From SURF-13 sp038924245 (GTDB taxonomy: Bacteria > Pseudomonadota > Gammaproteobacteria > SURF-13), in contig JBCKVB010000032.1 of the NCBI GenBank assembly GCA_038924245.1, forward strand, positions 1-14,666: 14,666 nucleotides of DNA, in the 5' to 3' direction. This document shows positions 13,839 to 14,666 of the stretch, piece after piece (within the stretch, counting starts at the first letter, position 1; each line of letters starts with the position of its first letter). The notes below the pieces were generated by a model, which worked only from the letters and a program-made list of their open reading frames with translations, searched no databases and was not told where the DNA came from. The position numbers and the translations under genes were made by a program.

Positions 13839-14552
13839 TTAGATACGCGCGGCGCGGGCCAGCACCCACACGTCTATTTTTTTCACCCCGGCCTTGCGCA
13901 AGGTGGCGGCGAATTCTTCCACGGTATGCCCGGTGGTCATCACGTCATCCACAATCGCCACATGATGCGCCTTGATCGGCCGCGTCACCTGAAACGCGCC
14001 TTTTATATTGCGCCGCCGCTGTGCGGCGGGGAGCAGGGATTGTGCGGTGGTGGCGCGCACGCGCGCGCAGCTTCGATAATCCAGCGGGATGTCCATGCGG
14101 CGTGCGATAGGGCGCGCCAGTTCCAAGGCCTGGTTAAAGCCGCGCTCGCGCAGACGCGCGCGATGCAGCGGCACGGGGAGTATCACTTGCGGCGGTTGCG
14201 TAACATGTCGCGCAACGTGCTCCGCCAGACGTTCCCCTAATAGTCGAGCAAGATGCAGTTGGGCGTTGAATTTGAGCCTTTGAACAAGCCGGTCCGCCGG
14301 GTAAGCGTAACGCAACAGGGCCAGGGCGCGATCATAGGAGGGCGGCTGCTGAGCACATTGGCCGCACACCAACTCTCCCTTGGCTTCCGGCAACGGTACG
14401 GCGCAACGCGCGCAACACGAAGCGTTGTGAGGCAATTCACGCCTGCAGCCCGCGCATAGCTCGCCGTCCCCTCCCGCCCCGCATACCACGCAGTACCGGG
14501 GCATCAGCCACGACTGTACATTTTTTATACAACTGTCTACATTTATTCGCAT
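13839..14552 (-). CDS. comF: ComF-family phosphoribosyltransferase-like protein
   Basis: ComF proteins take part in DNA uptake and natural transformation, acting in the cytosol; the exact reaction is unproven. The 237-residue protein has four CxxC pairs (C21-C24, C33-C36, C47-C50, C63-C66) forming the N-terminal zinc-binding region, and a C-terminal type I phosphoribosyltransferase domain with the PRPP loop VDDVMTTGHT at 201-210. PVPLHRARLRERGFNQA is the usual ComF middle motif. The start is uncertain: ATG 14552 gives the normal hydrophobic lead-in before the first CxxC, but ATG 14504 (MPRYCVVCG) would lie just after a TATAAA on the minus strand (plus-strand 14524-14529) and clear of the divergent promoter and operator. 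No start has a strong ribosome binding site. It faces a promoter for a gene beyond the right edge. Confidence 0.93.
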   Translation of the reverse strand: MRINVDSCIKNVQSWLMPRYCVVCGAGGDGELCAGCRRELPHNASCCARCAVPLPEAKGELVCGQCAQQPPSYDRALALLRYAYPADRLVQRLKFNAQLHLARLLGERLAEHVARHVTQPPQVILPVPLHRARLRERGFNQALELARPIARRMDIPLDYRSCARVRATTAQSLLPAAQRRRNIKGAFQVTRPIKAHHVAIVDDVMTTGHTVEEFAATLRKAGVKKIDVWVLARAARI

Positions 14553-14565
14553 TTCAAGTTGACAG
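14533..14565. promoter_or_regulatory. BirA-like biotin operator
   Basis: Half sites CTGTCTACA (14533-14541) and AGTTGACAG (14557-14565) form an inverted repeat separated by 15 bases, the spacing known for BirA operators (TTGTAAACC-N14/15-GGTTTACAA). The half sites match that consensus at five and six of nine positions, so the call is suggestive. The right half covers the -35 of the plus-strand promoter, the right place for repression. Confidence 0.42.
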
Positions 14566-14586
14566 CCCGCGCGCAGCCGTTATGAT
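14559..14586 (+). promoter_or_regulatory. Strong sigma70 promoter for a gene beyond the right edge
   Basis: TTGACA (14559-14564), a perfect -35, and TATGAT (14581-14586), five of six to -10 consensus, are separated by 16 bases. The predicted start is near 14592. It points away from comF; divergent comF/bioB pairs are common in proteobacteria, so bioB is the leading guess for its target, though no part of that gene is in the window. Confidence 0.75.
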
Positions 14587-14632
14587 GCCTTGATTCTAAC
14601 CGGCTTAGCCGGCTGATGGAAACAGCCTGCGC

Positions 14633-14659
14633 GCGGCCCATGGATGGGCCGCCATTTTT
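14633..14659 (+). terminator. Terminator-like hairpin in the leader
   Basis: Perfect 9-base arms GCGGCCCAT (14633-14641) and ATGGGCCGC (14644-14652) are followed by CATTTTT. The stem with a five-T run has the form of an intrinsic terminator, only about 65 bases after the predicted start. A second stem (GGCTG 14611-14615 with CAGCC 14623-14627) and a third that shares bases with it (CCGGC-TTA-GCCGG, about 14600-14612) lie just before. Confidence 0.55.
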
Positions 14660-14666
14660 CAAACAC

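Overview
The window is GC-rich, densely coded proteobacterial DNA, most like a beta- or gammaproteobacterium able to live with little oxygen. The grounds are the gene families (BPSS1780-type membrane protein, ComF at a probable biotin locus, YHS-type copper ATPase with a DUF2933 partner), good Shine-Dalgarno sites and three FNR/ANR-type boxes. I cannot name a genus. No rRNA, tRNA, CRISPR array or intact insertion sequence was seen.

Region 1 (38-6004) looks like a low-oxygen module. On the minus strand an Hsp20 chaperone, a small SAP-like cysteine protein and a PAS-GGDEF diguanylate cyclase follow each other with gaps of 25 and 16 bases. Divergent from them is a D-lactate-dehydrogenase-type 2-hydroxyacid dehydrogenase. 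It converges on a phosphoenolpyruvate synthase, which is itself divergent from a DUF302 protein. Both divergent intergenic regions carry FNR/ANR-type palindromes (1828-1841, 1900-1913, 5523-5536), in several cases at the distance from a -10-like hexamer expected for direct FNR activation. The inferred picture is coordinated low-oxygen control of protein protection, pyruvate/lactate/PEP metabolism and c-di-GMP signalling.

Region 2 (6092-10541) is a plus-strand copper-handling cluster: a secreted Met-rich protein (18% Met), a small DUF5676-like membrane protein, a P1B-type Cu+ ATPase with two N-terminal YHS domains, a DUF2933 protein, an isoprenylcysteine-methyltransferase-like membrane protein, and the first ~35 residues of a carboxymuconolactone-decarboxylase-like gene that breaks off. 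The ATPase has a long leader (6884-7202) with its own likely sigma70 promoter. The broken gene is followed by an imperfect inverted repeat and 19-bp tandem repeats that run into the end of the next gene.

Region 3 (10647-14666) is mixed: a minus-strand MFS transporter, a divergent membrane-anchored alpha/beta hydrolase, a frameshifted HicA-toxin-like remnant, a BPSS1780-family membrane protein, and minus-strand comF. At the right edge a strong plus-strand promoter overlaps a BirA-like operator and is followed by a short leader ending in a terminator-like hairpin. It probably serves a gene just outside the window, with bioB the best guess.
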